From DATDDB01 sp036524005 (GTDB taxonomy: Bacteria; Pseudomonadota; Gammaproteobacteria; Burkholderiales; Gallionellaceae), in contig DATDDB010000157.1 of the NCBI GenBank assembly GCA_036524005.1, forward strand, positions 1 through 5,453: a DNA stretch of 5,453 nucleotides, given 5' to 3'. The notes beneath the pieces were generated by a model. The model did no database searches and was not told the origin of the DNA. It was given only the letters and a program-made list of their open reading frames with translations. The position numbers and the translations under genes were made by a program. Below, one piece after another: positions 1-4,740 of the stretch. The stretch's first letter is position 1, and each line of letters opens with the position of its first letter.

Positions 1-173
1 CGGCGGCGGATGTTTTCGCCTTCGGCCTTGGCGCGCAGCCAGGCGTCGTGGTGTTCCTGCGCCTTGAGCTCGGCCTGTTTCAGCAATTCTTCCAGGCTGG
101 GCATCACTTCGGGAGTCTGCTGGCCTGCCTGGTTGTTTTCCGGGTTCTGCGGGGTGGTTTGCGTGTCGGTCAT
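1..173 (-). CDS. grpE: GrpE nucleotide exchange factor of DnaK, N-terminal part (runs off the left edge)
   Basis: GrpE is the cytoplasmic co-chaperone that releases ADP from DnaK (Hsp70). Only the first 57 codons are present. Residues 1-25 are polar, Gln/Asn/Pro-rich and probably disordered, as is usual for GrpE N-termini. Residues about 26-57 begin the long dimerising helix and end in WLRAKAEGENIRR, which matches the family's typical W-x-R-x-x-A-E-x-x-N-x-R-R signature. I chose the ATG at 173 over the in-frame ATG at 185 because a GGAGAAGG Shine-Dalgarno lies just upstream of it (184-177). The predicted sigma-32 transcription start (about 192) would also leave the 185 ATG almost no leader. 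The gene is headed by the promoter at 200-228 and is divergent from the MFS gene. In many proteobacteria dnaK and dnaJ follow grpE; they would lie outside the window to the left. The family call is from the visible signature; the rest of the protein cannot be judged. Confidence 0.9.
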   Translation of the reverse strand, partial: MTDTQTTPQNPENNQAGQQTPEVMPSLEELLKQAELKAQEHHDAWLRAKAEGENIRR

Positions 174-199
174 CGCCTTCTCCATAAATCGGTTTGGCA

Positions 200-228
200 T
201 AAATGGGGATGGTCAAAGGGTTTTCAAG
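200..228 (-). promoter_or_regulatory. Sigma-32 (RpoH) heat-shock promoter of grpE
   Basis: Read on the minus strand, CTTGAAA (228-222) is followed by a 13-base spacer and CCCCATTTA (208-200). The known RpoH consensus is CTTGAAA, 11-16 bases, then CCCCATnT, so both elements and the spacing fit essentially perfectly. Transcription would begin at about 192-194, giving a leader of about 20 bases that holds the GGAGAAGG ribosome site for the ATG at 173. No CIRCE inverted repeat (the HrcA operator) is visible between 174 and 329, so positive control by RpoH appears to be the main heat-shock input here. This last point is inference. Confidence 0.9.
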
Positions 229-249
229 AGGGGGCGGCAAAATAATCAC

Positions 250-271
250 AAGCGCATGAGATAATGCGCTT
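250..271. repeat. Perfect 8-bp inverted repeat in the grpE/MFS divergent region
   Basis: AAGCGCAT (250-257) and ATGCGCTT (264-271) form a perfect stem around a 6-base loop. A short run of four Ts (270-273) follows on the plus strand, which makes it resemble a weak terminator. However, it sits between two divergent genes, about 20 bases upstream of the grpE -35 element and about 60 bases before the MFS ATG. It could be an operator for a dimeric regulator of the MFS gene, or an mRNA hairpin. The sequence alone does not decide between these. Confidence 0.45.
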
Positions 272-329
272 TTAGCCTTGTCTGCTCTCGCCCTGATGGC
301 CAGGAGGGGCGCCAGGCCGCGTACCTACA

Positions 330-1505
330 ATGCCCCAAAGTCATAACCGCTATTACTGGCACATCGCCGGTTTTTATTTTTTCTACTTCGCCTTCGTGGG
401 GATGTTTTCCCCGTACTGGAGCCTGTATCTCAAGTCGCTGGGCTTTGATGCCGTGCAGATCGGCATCCTGATGTCGGTGCAGCCGGTAATGCGCATGCTG
501 GCGCCCGCGCTGTGGGGCTGGCTGGCCGACCATTCCGGAAAGAGATTATTGGTGGTGCAGCTGGCCGCCTTCACCAGCGTGCTGTGCTATGTGGGGGTGT
601 TTTACGCCGAGCATTTCTGGACCATGCTGCCGGTGCTGGCGCTGATGAGCTTTTTCTGGAGCGCCTCGATGCCGCTGGTGGAGGCAACCACCATGGCCTA
701 CCTGGGCGAGAACACCGCGCGCTACGGGCGCATCCGCGCCTGGGGCTCGGTGGGGTTCATCGTCGCCGTGCTGGGCCTTGGCTATCTGCTGGATTATGTC
801 GCCATCCGCTGGCTGCTGTGGGCAGGCCTTATCATCATGCTGGGAATACTGGCGTTTTCCCGCCTGCTGCCGGCGACCCGTGCCGAGCCGCACCACGCAG
901 ACAGCCAGCCGCTGGCGCGGATATTCTTCCAGCCGCAGGTGCTGGCGCTGTTCGGCGCCTGTTTCCTGATGGCGGTGGCGCACGGCCCCTACTACACCTT
1001 CTTTTCCATCTACCTGGTGGATCATGACTACGCCAAAAGCGCGGTGGGATTGCTGTGGGCGCTGGGAGTGGTGTGCGAGATCGGCGCGTTTTTCCTGATG
1101 CCCTGGCTGATGCAGCGTTTCTCGCTGCCGCAAATCCTGGCGATGGGGCTGGCCACCGCGTGCCTGCGCTTCCTGCTGATTGCCTGGGGGGTGGATGTGC
1201 TGCCATTAATCCTGCTGGCACAGGCGATGCATGCCATCACCTTCGGCGCTTTCCACGCGGCGGCGGTAGCGCTGGTGCATCATTTCTTTCCCGGCCGCCA
1301 CCAGTCGCGCGGACAGGCGCTTTACGGCAGCCTGACCTACGGCGCGGGCGGCATGCTGGGCGGACTGGCGAGCGGACCGCTGTGGCAGCACTGGGGGGCT
1401 TCGGTGATGTATACGGCGAGCGCAGGCATGGCGCTGCTGGGGCTGGTCATCCTGCTGTGGCAACTGCCGAGGATGGGCGGCGCAGGATCGGGACGCCCGG
1501 AATGA
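330..1505 (+). CDS. MFS permease, HcaT-like (MFS_1_like / nucleoside:H+ symporter-related group)
   Basis: Predicted inner-membrane secondary transporter of 391 residues with about 12 hydrophobic helices, the normal length for the superfamily. The N-terminal half carries PYWSLYLKSLGFDAVQIGIL (residues 28-47) and the MFS loop 2-3 motif GWLADHSGKR (63-72, with G63, D67 and G70). YGRIRAWGSVGF (about 131-142) is typical of the HcaT/3-phenylpropionate-permease-like group. A hydrophilic loop near residues 180-195 separates the two six-helix halves. E. coli HcaT is a putative phenylpropionate importer, but the substrate here cannot be read from sequence and no aromatic-degradation operon adjoins it. 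An in-frame stop at 294-296 with no intervening start makes ATG 330 the earliest start. A later start at Met25 would cut helix 1. No ribosome site stands at normal distance: the nearest, GGAGG (303-307), is 22 bases upstream. It is divergent from grpE and convergent with the next gene 21 bases away. Confidence 0.87.
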   Translation: MPQSHNRYYWHIAGFYFFYFAFVGMFSPYWSLYLKSLGFDAVQIGILMSVQPVMRMLAPALWGWLADHSGKRLLVVQLAAFTSVLCYVGVFYAEHFWTMLPVLALMSFFWSASMPLVEATTMAYLGENTARYGRIRAWGSVGFIVAVLGLGYLLDYVAIRWLLWAGLIIMLGILAFSRLLPATRAEPHHADSQPLARIFFQPQVLALFGACFLMAVAHGPYYTFFSIYLVDHDYAKSAVGLLWALGVVCEIGAFFLMPWLMQRFSLPQILAMGLATACLRFLLIAWGVDVLPLILLAQAMHAITFGAFHAAAVALVHHFFPGRHQSRGQALYGSLTYGAGGMLGGLASGPLWQHWGASVMYTASAGMALLGLVILLWQLPRMGGAGSGRPE

Positions 1506-1507
1506 CG

Positions 1508-1535
1508 CCGGAAATGGCGGCGGGCGCTATTCCGG
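1508..1535. repeat. Inverted repeat across the convergent junction of the MFS and small membrane protein genes
   Basis: CCGGAA (1508-1513) and TTCCGG (1530-1535) can pair as a 6-bp stem around a 16-base loop. The right arm lies inside the minus-strand gene, and the element covers its stop codon. There is no T-tract on either strand, so it is not a standard intrinsic terminator. At most it may stabilise 3' ends or slow the polymerase. The 21-base gap leaves room for nothing else. Confidence 0.3.
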
Positions 1536-1913
1536 ATTGGCGAGCGCCGCGCCGGTCAGCACCACCAGGCCGCGCACGGCCAGCAGCGCCTTGCCCTGCA
1601 AGCTGTGGTCCGGGCGGGCCGTGTGGTCGCCCTTGAATATCCTGGCCGCGGTGAGGATCTGCACGCCATCCAGCACGAACATGGTGATCAAAAGCCCGAT
1701 GTGCATCCACACCAGGAAGGAAGTGATGTCGCCCTCCTCGATCAGCCGCTTCCACCAGTTGCGGTGCAGATAGAGATAAACCGGCATGGCGATGTCGAAC
1801 ACGATGATGGCCAGCATGACCGGAACGTGGAACCAGCGCTGGCGATGCAGGAAGTAAGCAACCACCATCAGCGCGTAGGACAGCAGCGCGGCAATAATTG
1901 GAAGGGAAGTCAT
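1527..1913 (-). CDS. Small multi-pass inner-membrane protein of unknown function
   Basis: I do not recognise this 128-residue protein with certainty. Three clear hydrophobic segments (about residues 3-22, 28-49 and 65-87) and a weaker fourth (about 107-124) predict a 3-4 TM inner-membrane protein. Histidines lie at or near membrane edges (H23, H29, H50, H71), with a WW-K-R stretch after helix 2 (53-57). This loosely recalls small haem-associated or DUF420-like membrane proteins, but I see no diagnostic motif and make no functional call. An in-frame TAA 9 bases upstream of the ATG makes 1913 the earliest start; an internal Met16 start would break helix 1. No Shine-Dalgarno exists, while a perfect TATAAT ends 8 bases before the ATG, suggesting a leaderless or nearly leaderless message. 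It lies 49 bases downstream of the dioxygenase gene on the same strand, so it may also be reached by read-through. Confidence 0.75.
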   Translation of the reverse strand: MTSLPIIAALLSYALMVVAYFLHRQRWFHVPVMLAIIVFDIAMPVYLYLHRNWWKRLIEEGDITSFLVWMHIGLLITMFVLDGVQILTAARIFKGDHTARPDHSLQGKALLAVRGLVVLTGAALANPE

Positions 1914-1921
1914 GGGCGGGG

Positions 1922-1927
1922 ATTATA
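1922..1927 (-). promoter_or_regulatory. Candidate -10 element (TATAAT) for the small membrane protein gene
   Basis: The minus strand reads TATAAT at 1927-1922, a perfect sigma-70 -10 hexamer, followed by 8 bases and then the ATG at 1913. Transcription would start on or 1-3 bases before the ATG. No good -35 hexamer stands 16-18 bases upstream (the 17-base position reads ATCAAA) and there is no extended TG. It would therefore be a weak or activator-dependent promoter, if it is one at all. Confidence 0.45.
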
Positions 1928-1962
1928 CCTGTGCTGCCTGTTATTTTGATCTTGTGCCTGCT

Positions 1963-2778
1963 TTATCCGAACTGATAGCCCGAGAACATTTTCCCGAACA
2001 TCTGCTCGCGGTAGACCACGCGCCCGGCGTCGCTCCCCGCCGCACCGGCCGAGACCATAAGCGGAAGCAGGTGCTCACTGCGCGGATGCGATGCGCGCGC
2101 GCCCGGCGCTTCGTGCCAATACGCCAGCAGACGCTCGCGCTCCGGCTGCAGCGCTTGTATCGTTTTTCCCAGCCAGGAATCGAATTGCTCGGACAGCGCA
2201 CCGGCATCCTTGCCAGGCGAAAAAAATTCCCTCAGGTTATGGTAGCTGTTGCCGCTGCCGACGATGAGCACGCCCTCGTCGCGCAGCGGCGCCAGCGCGC
2301 GCCCCATCGCCAGGTGCATTTCGGGGTCGAGGTTGTGCAGCAGCGAGAGCTGCACGATGGGAACATCGGCATCCGGGAAGATCAGCTTGAACGGCACGAA
2401 CACCCCGTGATCCAGGCCGCGCTCGTGCTCTTCCACGGCGGGCATGCCCGCCATGCCCAGCAGCTCACGCGTGCGCGCGGCGACTGCTGCCGAGCCGTGC
2501 GCAGGGTAGGTCAGGTGGTAGGTGTGTTCCGGAAAGTCGTAATAGTCGTATAGCAGCGTATGGTCTTGGGCGTTGAGCACGGTCGGAACCGGGCATTCCC
2601 AGTGCCCCGAGATCACCAGCACCGCCTTCGGACGCTGGCCGATGGCTGCCGGAATGCCGCGCAGGTAGGCCGCCATGTTGTCCCACAGCGTGGGCGGATA
2701 GCCCGGAAACGGCTCCATGAAAAAGCACGGCCCACCGCCATGCGGGATAAACAGGGTGGGTAAGCGTGCGGAAGACAT
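1963..2778 (-). CDS. LigB-family extradiol ring-cleavage dioxygenase, DODA type (YgiD-like)
   Basis: Predicted cytoplasmic metal-dependent dioxygenase of 271 residues, the usual length of the class III DODA/YgiD group, whose members cleave catechols such as DOPA. Expected landmarks occur in order: IPHGGGP with H13, VISGHWE with H59, GLDHGVFVPF with H124, the GSGNSYHN segment with H180, and HPRSEHLLPL with H236. H13, H59 and H236 are the probable metal ligands; H124 and H180 are the usual active-site histidines. The C-terminus (YREQMFGKMFSGYQFG) is also family-like. The real substrate is unknown: bacterial homologues are often annotated as 4,5-DOPA dioxygenases without biochemical proof. The start at 2778 is supported by AGGAG (complement of 2787-2791) 8 bases upstream. 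It is divergent from the secreted-repeat gene at 2949 and followed by the small membrane protein gene. No aromatic-pathway genes are adjacent. Confidence 0.92.
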   Translation of the reverse strand: MSSARLPTLFIPHGGGPCFFMEPFPGYPPTLWDNMAAYLRGIPAAIGQRPKAVLVISGHWECPVPTVLNAQDHTLLYDYYDFPEHTYHLTYPAHGSAAVAARTRELLGMAGMPAVEEHERGLDHGVFVPFKLIFPDADVPIVQLSLLHNLDPEMHLAMGRALAPLRDEGVLIVGSGNSYHNLREFFSPGKDAGALSEQFDSWLGKTIQALQPERERLLAYWHEAPGARASHPRSEHLLPLMVSAGAAGSDAGRVVYREQMFGKMFSGYQFG

Positions 2779-2948
2779 GGCGACAGCTCCTGCTCAGAAT
2801 TTGTTGTTCGTATGGTACTCCGAATTCCGCAATCGGGCTTTGCCCGGCTTGCCCGCCTATGCCCTGTCAACGAATCCTGATGCCATGCGTTAATGCATTG
2901 CAGCACGAATTTTAATGACATGATGTTAACCACCCAAAGGAGATCTTC
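2779..2948. promoter_or_regulatory. Divergent intergenic region between the dioxygenase and secreted-repeat genes
   Basis: These 170 bases must hold the promoters of both flanking genes. Visible elements are ribosome sites at each end (complement of 2787-2791 for the dioxygenase; AAAGGAGA at 2936-2943, 5 bases before the ATG at 2949). A GC-rich hairpin is also present: CGGGC (2834-2838), TTT, GCCCG (2842-2846). The part nearest the plus-strand gene (about 2890-2930) is AT-rich and contains TTTAAT (2911-2916) and CATGAT (2919-2924) as possible -10 elements. Neither has a convincing -35, so no promoter is assigned. Confidence 0.4.
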
Positions 2949-3308
2949 ATGAACAAATTGAGCTATCTTGCAGCCGCACTGCTGGCTGCTTCCGTTTCCG
3001 TTGCGCATGCGCAAACAGCACCCGCCCAAACCCCGCCTGCGCCCGCTGCTCAAGGCGACGCAAGCGTGGACAAAAACCTGAACAAGAACCCGGACAACAA
3101 GGGTCTGCAAAACGCAGACCAGAAGGTGGAAGCCAACGAAGCGAAGGCTGCAGCAAAGCGCGCCGAGGCCAAGGAAGAGCGCAAGGAGGAGCGCAAGGAA
3201 GAGCGCAAAGAAGAACGTAAAAAGGATCGCAAGGAAGACAAGCACGAGCGCATGGAACGCCATGAAAAAATGGAGCGCCCAGCCAAGCCTGAGCATCCTG
3301 GACGTTAA
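2949..3308 (+). CDS. Small secreted charged protein with tandem KEER repeats, unknown function
   Basis: The 119-residue product begins with a clear Sec signal peptide: MNK, a hydrophobic core (about residues 4-18) and AHA followed by QT, so cleavage after residue 21 is likely. The mature part has a Pro/Ala/Gln-rich stretch (22-35) and a polar Asn/Asp/Lys segment (36-60). An Ala/Glu/Lys stretch (61-74) follows, then four tandem copies of KEER (75-90), degenerate copies (KKDR, KEDK; 91-98) and a His/Met/Glu/Arg tail ending in Pro-rich residues. The 61-110 region should form a long charged helix (single-alpha-helix type or coiled coil). There is no Cys and no recognised enzyme motif. It is probably periplasmic; roles such as spacer, chaperone-like or metal/polyanion binding would be guesses. 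A strong ribosome site (AAAGGAGA, 2936-2943) fixes the start. A strong terminator follows, and then an exported barrel-type gene on the same strand. Confidence 0.82.
   Translation: MNKLSYLAAALLAASVSVAHAQTAPAQTPPAPAAQGDASVDKNLNKNPDNKGLQNADQKVEANEAKAAAKRAEAKEERKEERKEERKEERKKDRKEDKHERMERHEKMERPAKPEHPGR
3171..3242 (+). repeat. 12-base tandem repeat encoding KEER units
   Basis: Six consecutive 12-base units lie in frame. Units 1-4 (3171-3218) each encode Lys-Glu-Glu-Arg; units 5-6 (3219-3242) are diverged (KKDR, KEDK). The first three units differ only at one wobble position (GAA/GAG), and the fourth changes codons synonymously (AAA, GAA, CGT). This suggests expansion by slippage or unequal exchange, followed by drift that kept the amino acids in units 1-4. 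Confidence 0.85.
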
Positions 3309-3323
3309 TCTGCATCTGCTCAC

Positions 3324-3355
3324 CATCCCGGCTAACTGCCGGGATGTTTATTTTT
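3324..3355 (+). terminator. Intrinsic (rho-independent) terminator after the KEER-repeat gene
   Basis: CATCCCGGC (3324-3332) pairs perfectly with GCCGGGATG (3338-3346): a 9-bp GC-rich stem with a TAACT loop, followed by TTTATTTTT (3347-3355). This is a textbook plus-strand terminator, 15 bases after the stop codon at 3308. The next gene's ATG is at 3369, so any transcript covering that gene from upstream must read through this hairpin. Confidence 0.92.
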
Positions 3356-3368
3356 GAGTCCCATAAAT

Positions 3369-4127
3369 ATGCATAAACTACTCGCCTCGCTGGCGATGTT
3401 CGCCATCACGGTTCCGGCCATTGCCGATGACCAGCTCAGCCTGGGCACGGGTTTCGATTACAGTATCGGCAAATACGGCGCCAGGCAATCCACCAGCATC
3501 CTCTATATCCCCGTCACTGTGAAATACGAAACCGATAGTGGGTATCTGAAGCTGACCGTGCCCTACATCAGCATCACCGGCCCGGGCGGGGTGGTGCGCG
3601 GAATGGGCCTGATGCGCCCGGCCAAGGTGCGCACAGTCAATGTGACCAATTCCGGCCTGGGCGACATCATCGCCTCGGCAGGCCGCACGGTGTACTCTGG
3701 CGCTGCGCTGTCGCTCGATCTGGTCGGCAACATCAAGTTCGGCACGGCAGACGCCACGAAAGACCTGGGCACCGGGAAGAACGACTATTCCGCCCAGATT
3801 GACGGCTTTTATGCACTCGACAGAAAATCCACCCTGTTCGGCACGGCAGGCTACAAGGTCTATGGCTCGCCCGCAGGCGTCACCCTGAATAACGCCCCCT
3901 ACGGCACGCTGGGCGCCAGCAGCAAGACGAGCGAATCCGAGAGCATCGGGATCATGCTGGATGTGGCGAAACGCCCCAGCGCCACCAGCGGTGACCAGCG
4001 CGAAGTGACGCTGTTCGTCGCGCAGAAAACCGCCGCGGGAAACAAGCTGCAGATGTATATCCTGAAGGGCTTCGCGAGCGGCAGCCCGAACATCGGCTTC
4101 GGGCTGATGCTTACCGGCCACTTGTGA
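3369..4127 (+). CDS. Exported protein of the outer-membrane beta-barrel 'transporter' type (Phenol_MetA_deg-like)
   Basis: The 252-residue product has a Sec signal peptide (MHKLLASLAMFAITVPAIA, probable cleavage after residue 19). The mature part is full of alternating polar/hydrophobic strands and Gly/aromatic turns. Segments such as LGTGFDYSIGKYG (25-37), ILYIPVTVKYET (44-55), LKLTVPYISITGPGG (60-74), SGLGDIIASAG (95-105) and IKFGTADATKDLGTGKNDY (122-140) fit. They resemble a proteobacterial family usually annotated as outer-membrane transporter or MetA-pathway phenol-degradation-like. The end (LMLTGHL) lacks the C-terminal aromatic typical of BAM-recognised barrels, a mild oddity. I prefer ATG 3369 to the in-frame TTG at 3354: the TTG lies within the terminator T-tract and would put five polar residues before the signal peptide. 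No strong Shine-Dalgarno is present. It has no obvious promoter of its own between 3309 and 3368. Its stop is 4 bases from that of the convergent methyltransferase gene. Confidence 0.78.
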   Translation: MHKLLASLAMFAITVPAIADDQLSLGTGFDYSIGKYGARQSTSILYIPVTVKYETDSGYLKLTVPYISITGPGGVVRGMGLMRPAKVRTVNVTNSGLGDIIASAGRTVYSGAALSLDLVGNIKFGTADATKDLGTGKNDYSAQIDGFYALDRKSTLFGTAGYKVYGSPAGVTLNNAPYGTLGASSKTSESESIGIMLDVAKRPSATSGDQREVTLFVAQKTAAGNKLQMYILKGFASGSPNIGFGLMLTGHL

Positions 4128-4136
4128 CCGGTTAGC
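4109..4136. repeat. Near-palindrome spanning both stop codons of the convergent junction
   Basis: The 28-base element is symmetric about 4122/4123: GCT (4109-4111) pairs with AGC (4134-4136), ACCGG (4113-4117) with CCGGT (4128-4132), and CAC (4119-4121) with GTG (4124-4126). There are two mismatches (T/T at 4112/4133 and C/A at 4118/4127). It contains the TGA of the plus-strand gene and the TAA of the minus-strand gene. Neither strand has a T-tract, so it is at best a 3'-end stabilising hairpin or a factor-assisted terminator for both directions. Confidence 0.5.
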
Positions 4137-4740
4137 GGGGGTTCTTCCGCGCAGCCAGGTCTATCAGCGCCGACATGCCGTAATGCCCGGCTCCTTCGCG
4201 GATGGCGCTGTCGTGCTCGGCAAAGTGCAGCCATTCCATGTCGGCGAACGCCTCGCGCAGCAGGGCTTCGGTGTACATGTTCTCCGCCACCGGCGGGCCG
4301 CCGGTCTTGTATTCGAGCTGGCGCGGGGTGTAGCCCTGCAGCAACAGCAGCCCGCCAGGCTTCAGGCAGCGCTTGATGTTGGCGAACATCTGCGCGCGCA
4401 GCGCCGGCCCGGCGAACTGGATGAATATCGCCGCCACCAGGTCGAACCTATCCTCGCCCCATTGCCAGTGCTCGAGGTCGGCCTGCACGAATTCCGCCTC
4501 CACGCCGCGCGCCTGTGCCAGTTTTCTCGCCTTTTCCAGCGCGACCGCGGAGGCTTCGACCGACAGCACCTGCAAGCCCTGCTGGGCCAGCCACACGCCG
4601 TTGCGCCCCTCGCCATCAGCCACCGCCAGGCAGCTCATGCCGGGCTTAAGCAGGTGCTGCTGCGAAACCAGGAAGGCATTCGGCTCGGTGCCGAACAGGT
4701 ATTCCTCGCCCGCGTAACGCTCATCCCACATGCTGGCCAT
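4132..4740 (-). CDS. Class I SAM-dependent methyltransferase (TehB-like Methyltransf family), substrate unknown
   Basis: A 202-residue cytoplasmic Rossmann-fold methyltransferase. SAM-binding motif I is CLAVADGEGRNGVWLA (residues 37-52), a known variant of the usual D-x-G-x-G-x-G, with E62 in VLSVEAS as the likely ribose ligand and D88 in FVQADL after it. Motif IV is FDLVAAIFIQF (99-109) and the post-motif strand is LKPGGLLLLQGY (126-137). The C-terminus HYGMSALIDLAARK closes the fold. The N-terminus WDERYAGEEYLFGTEPNAFL (5-24) is typical of TehB-like small-molecule methyltransferases, some linked to tellurite or thiol detoxification. No substrate can be assigned. The start at 4740 is chosen because GGAGG (complement of 4748-4752) sits 7 bases upstream. 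The gene overlaps the end of the RND pump gene by 20 bases, suggesting one operon and translational coupling. Confidence 0.88.
   Translation of the reverse strand: MASMWDERYAGEEYLFGTEPNAFLVSQQHLLKPGMSCLAVADGEGRNGVWLAQQGLQVLSVEASAVALEKARKLAQARGVEAEFVQADLEHWQWGEDRFDLVAAIFIQFAGPALRAQMFANIKRCLKPGGLLLLQGYTPRQLEYKTGGPPVAENMYTEALLREAFADMEWLHFAEHDSAIREGAGHYGMSALIDLAARKNPR

Noticed and set aside
326..331. TACAAT resembling a -10 element just before the MFS ATG
   Set aside because: It overlaps the start codon itself, so transcription would begin inside the gene. No -35 element is present at the right distance.
1912..2553. A 213-codon plus-strand frame opposite the dioxygenase
   Set aside because: The opposite strand encodes all the conserved active-site histidines of the DODA family. 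This frame is Arg/His-rich without recognisable motifs.
2834..2846. Short GC-rich hairpin CGGGC-TTT-GCCCG in the divergent region
   Set aside because: A 5-bp stem with no T-tract and no second copy in the window is too little to call a terminator, operator or REP element.
2613..3326. A long minus-strand frame (237 codons) with very hydrophobic Leu/Phe/Ala stretches opposite the KEER repeats
   Set aside because: Antisense reading of Lys/Glu/Arg codons automatically gives Leu/Phe/Ala/Ser. The frame also runs over the start of the well-supported dioxygenase gene and has no ribosome site of its own.
3354..3368. TTG at 3354 as start of the barrel gene
   Set aside because: It lies in the terminator T-tract, has no ribosome site, and would displace the signal peptide's normal N-terminus. 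The ATG at 3369 gives a standard one.
3378..4121. A 247-codon minus-strand frame opposite the barrel gene
   Set aside because: Its composition (Ala/Gly/Arg/His-rich, no domain) is that of a GC-rich shadow. The plus strand has a signal peptide and barrel-like pattern.
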